NCBI GenBank assembly: GCA_038146865.1
Contig: JAYQSL010000007.1
Location: forward strand, 186,001-250,000
Reading direction: 5' to 3'
DNA from: GCA-2709075 sp038146865
GTDB taxonomy: Bacteria; Pseudomonadota; Alphaproteobacteria; MPNO01; UBA2964
DNA: 64,000 nucleotides
Position 1 is the first letter of the stretch. Each line of letters starts with the position of its first letter. The notes beneath the pieces were generated by a model. The model had not been told where the DNA came from. It was given only the letters and a program-made list of their open reading frames with translations, and did not search any database. Of this stretch, positions 63,520 to 64,000 are shown piece after piece. The translations under genes were made by a program, and so were the position numbers.

Positions 63520-63572
63520 TTTTACGCTTTAGGTTGCAATCTCTCAACCTACAGCATTTGGATTGCGTAAAA
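63520..63572 (+). promoter_or_regulatory. Nested double stem in the CDGSH / MetE-like intergenic region
   Basis: An outer perfect 8-base stem TTTTACGC (63520-63527) with GCGTAAAA (63565-63572) encloses a perfect 7-base hairpin TAGGTTG (63530-63536) with CAACCTA (63545-63551), loop CAATCTCT, and a 13-base unpaired side. It ends 56 bases before the MetE-like start and may be a leader regulatory structure. It does not match the SAM-II consensus as I recall it. Confidence 0.5.
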
Positions 63573-63628
63573 ACGATATTAGCATAGATTATCCATACTA
63601 TTTCTGTTTTGCCAGAGGGTAATTATCA

Positions 63629-64000
63629 ATGAAAAGAGAGAGACCGCCTTTTCGGGCCGATCATGTGGGTAGCTTGCTCCGACCAGCAGAGTTAAAAAGC
63701 GCGCGCGAGCAATTTCTTGGCAGTCAAACTGCCAGCGAGCATTTGGGCCCTCATGGAAATGCCGATCTGGCTGGCGTCGAGGATCAGTGCATCAGGGATG
63801 TCATTGCATTACAGGAGAAAGCAGGTTTGAGTCTCGCAACAGACGGAGAGTTTCGACGGCGCTCCTGGTGGTTGGAAATGATTATGACTTGGAAAGGTTG
63901 TTCTGCAGATCGGCAAGACTCATCCTCTCCGTTTGCCTGGAAAAATGAGGGAGGAAAGCAACAAGATTTCTCGCATTTGAGAATAAATGATAAAATCGAG
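63629..64000 (+). CDS. MetE-like (cobalamin-independent methionine synthase C-terminal family) protein, partial
   Basis: The first 124 codons of a UROD/MetE-like barrel protein of the YxjG/YxjH type: FRADHVGSLLRP at the start and DGEFRRRSWWLEM later are characteristic. Such proteins are short relatives of MetE that may transfer methyl groups to homocysteine, or act on other thiols. AGAGGG lies 9 bases before the ATG. The zinc ligands lie beyond the window, so catalysis cannot be judged. Confidence 0.88.
   Translation, partial: MKRERPPFRADHVGSLLRPAELKSAREQFLGSQTASEHLGPHGNADLAGVEDQCIRDVIALQEKAGLSLATDGEFRRRSWWLEMIMTWKGCSADRQDSSSPFAWKNEGGKQQDFSHLRINDKIE

Noticed and set aside
63498..63628. SAM-II or similar known riboswitch before the MetE-like gene
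   Set aside because: The stems do not match the conserved core of SAM-II as I recall it. It is kept only as an unknown structured leader.
1..64000. CRISPR arrays, insertion sequences, prophage or integron parts
   Set aside because: No regularly spaced repeats, transposase or integrase motifs, or flanking terminal repeats were seen. Accessory genes are all metabolic and in normal strand order.

Overview
The window is 64 kb of bacterial chromosome at roughly mid-40s percent G+C. Gene content and order point to an Alphaproteobacterium of Rhodospirillales-like, probably marine type. The evidence is the lysC-ptsP-rodZ-hisS-prfA-prmC-DUF4167-clpB block with divergent ubiG, a general amino-acid transporter of the AapJQMP type, DUF1178, DUF4167 and a nitrogen-PTS enzyme I. 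I cannot name a genus. I see no insertion sequence, prophage, integron or CRISPR array. The only RNA gene is a tRNA-Val(GAC).

Layout. 1-21 kb is conserved housekeeping: secA (cut by the window edge), argJ-mutT, an MFS carrier, an NDUFAF5-like methyltransferase with a shortened SAM domain, a four-domain rhodanese protein, grxC, DUF1178, ubiG, then lysC through clpB. 21-22.4 kb holds an M23 peptidase. 22.6-29 kb is a CoA-ester cluster: two ADP-forming acyl-CoA synthetases, an acyl-CoA dehydrogenase and a hydroxycinnamoyl-CoA hydratase/lyase-like enzyme with a lysine-rich tail, which together suggest phenylpropanoid side-chain degradation. 29-33.5 kb is a tightly coupled operon of a gamma-glutamyltransferase-like protein, an amidohydrolase and a D-threonine-aldolase-like PLP enzyme. 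33.7-42.6 kb carries an alpha/beta hydrolase, an M20 amidohydrolase, an acyl-CoA dehydrogenase/CoA-transferase/hydratase cluster, an N-formylglutamate amidohydrolase, and a sulfurtransferase coupled to a TauD-type dioxygenase. 43.2-45 kb is a cobalt-type nitrile hydratase with its activator. 45-49 kb is aapJQMP. 49-64 kb holds a Tat-exported PhoD-like lipoprotein, tRNA-Val, a two-subunit molybdenum hydroxylase, an exporter, a TPP enzyme, an MBL-fold protein, an AbrB-family membrane protein, yghU, an Asp/Glu-racemase-superfamily enzyme, an FAD monooxygenase, a tandem CDGSH protein and the start of a MetE-like gene. The picture is a heterotroph that takes up amino acids and breaks down CoA-activated acids, nitriles and aromatic compounds.

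The most striking whole-window signal is that four conserved genes (ptsP, the M23 peptidase, aapQ, aapJ) are each broken by exactly one single-base gain or loss in or beside a short run of identical bases, with both sides otherwise intact. This fits assembly or sequencing indels best. Recent gene loss or transcriptional slippage are alternatives. No wholly new defence or mobile system was found. The better leads for unknown biology are a perfect hairpin that holds the start codon of the M23 gene, a nested double stem upstream of the MetE-like gene, the histone-like tail on the hydratase/lyase, and the GGT-amidohydrolase-PLP operon.
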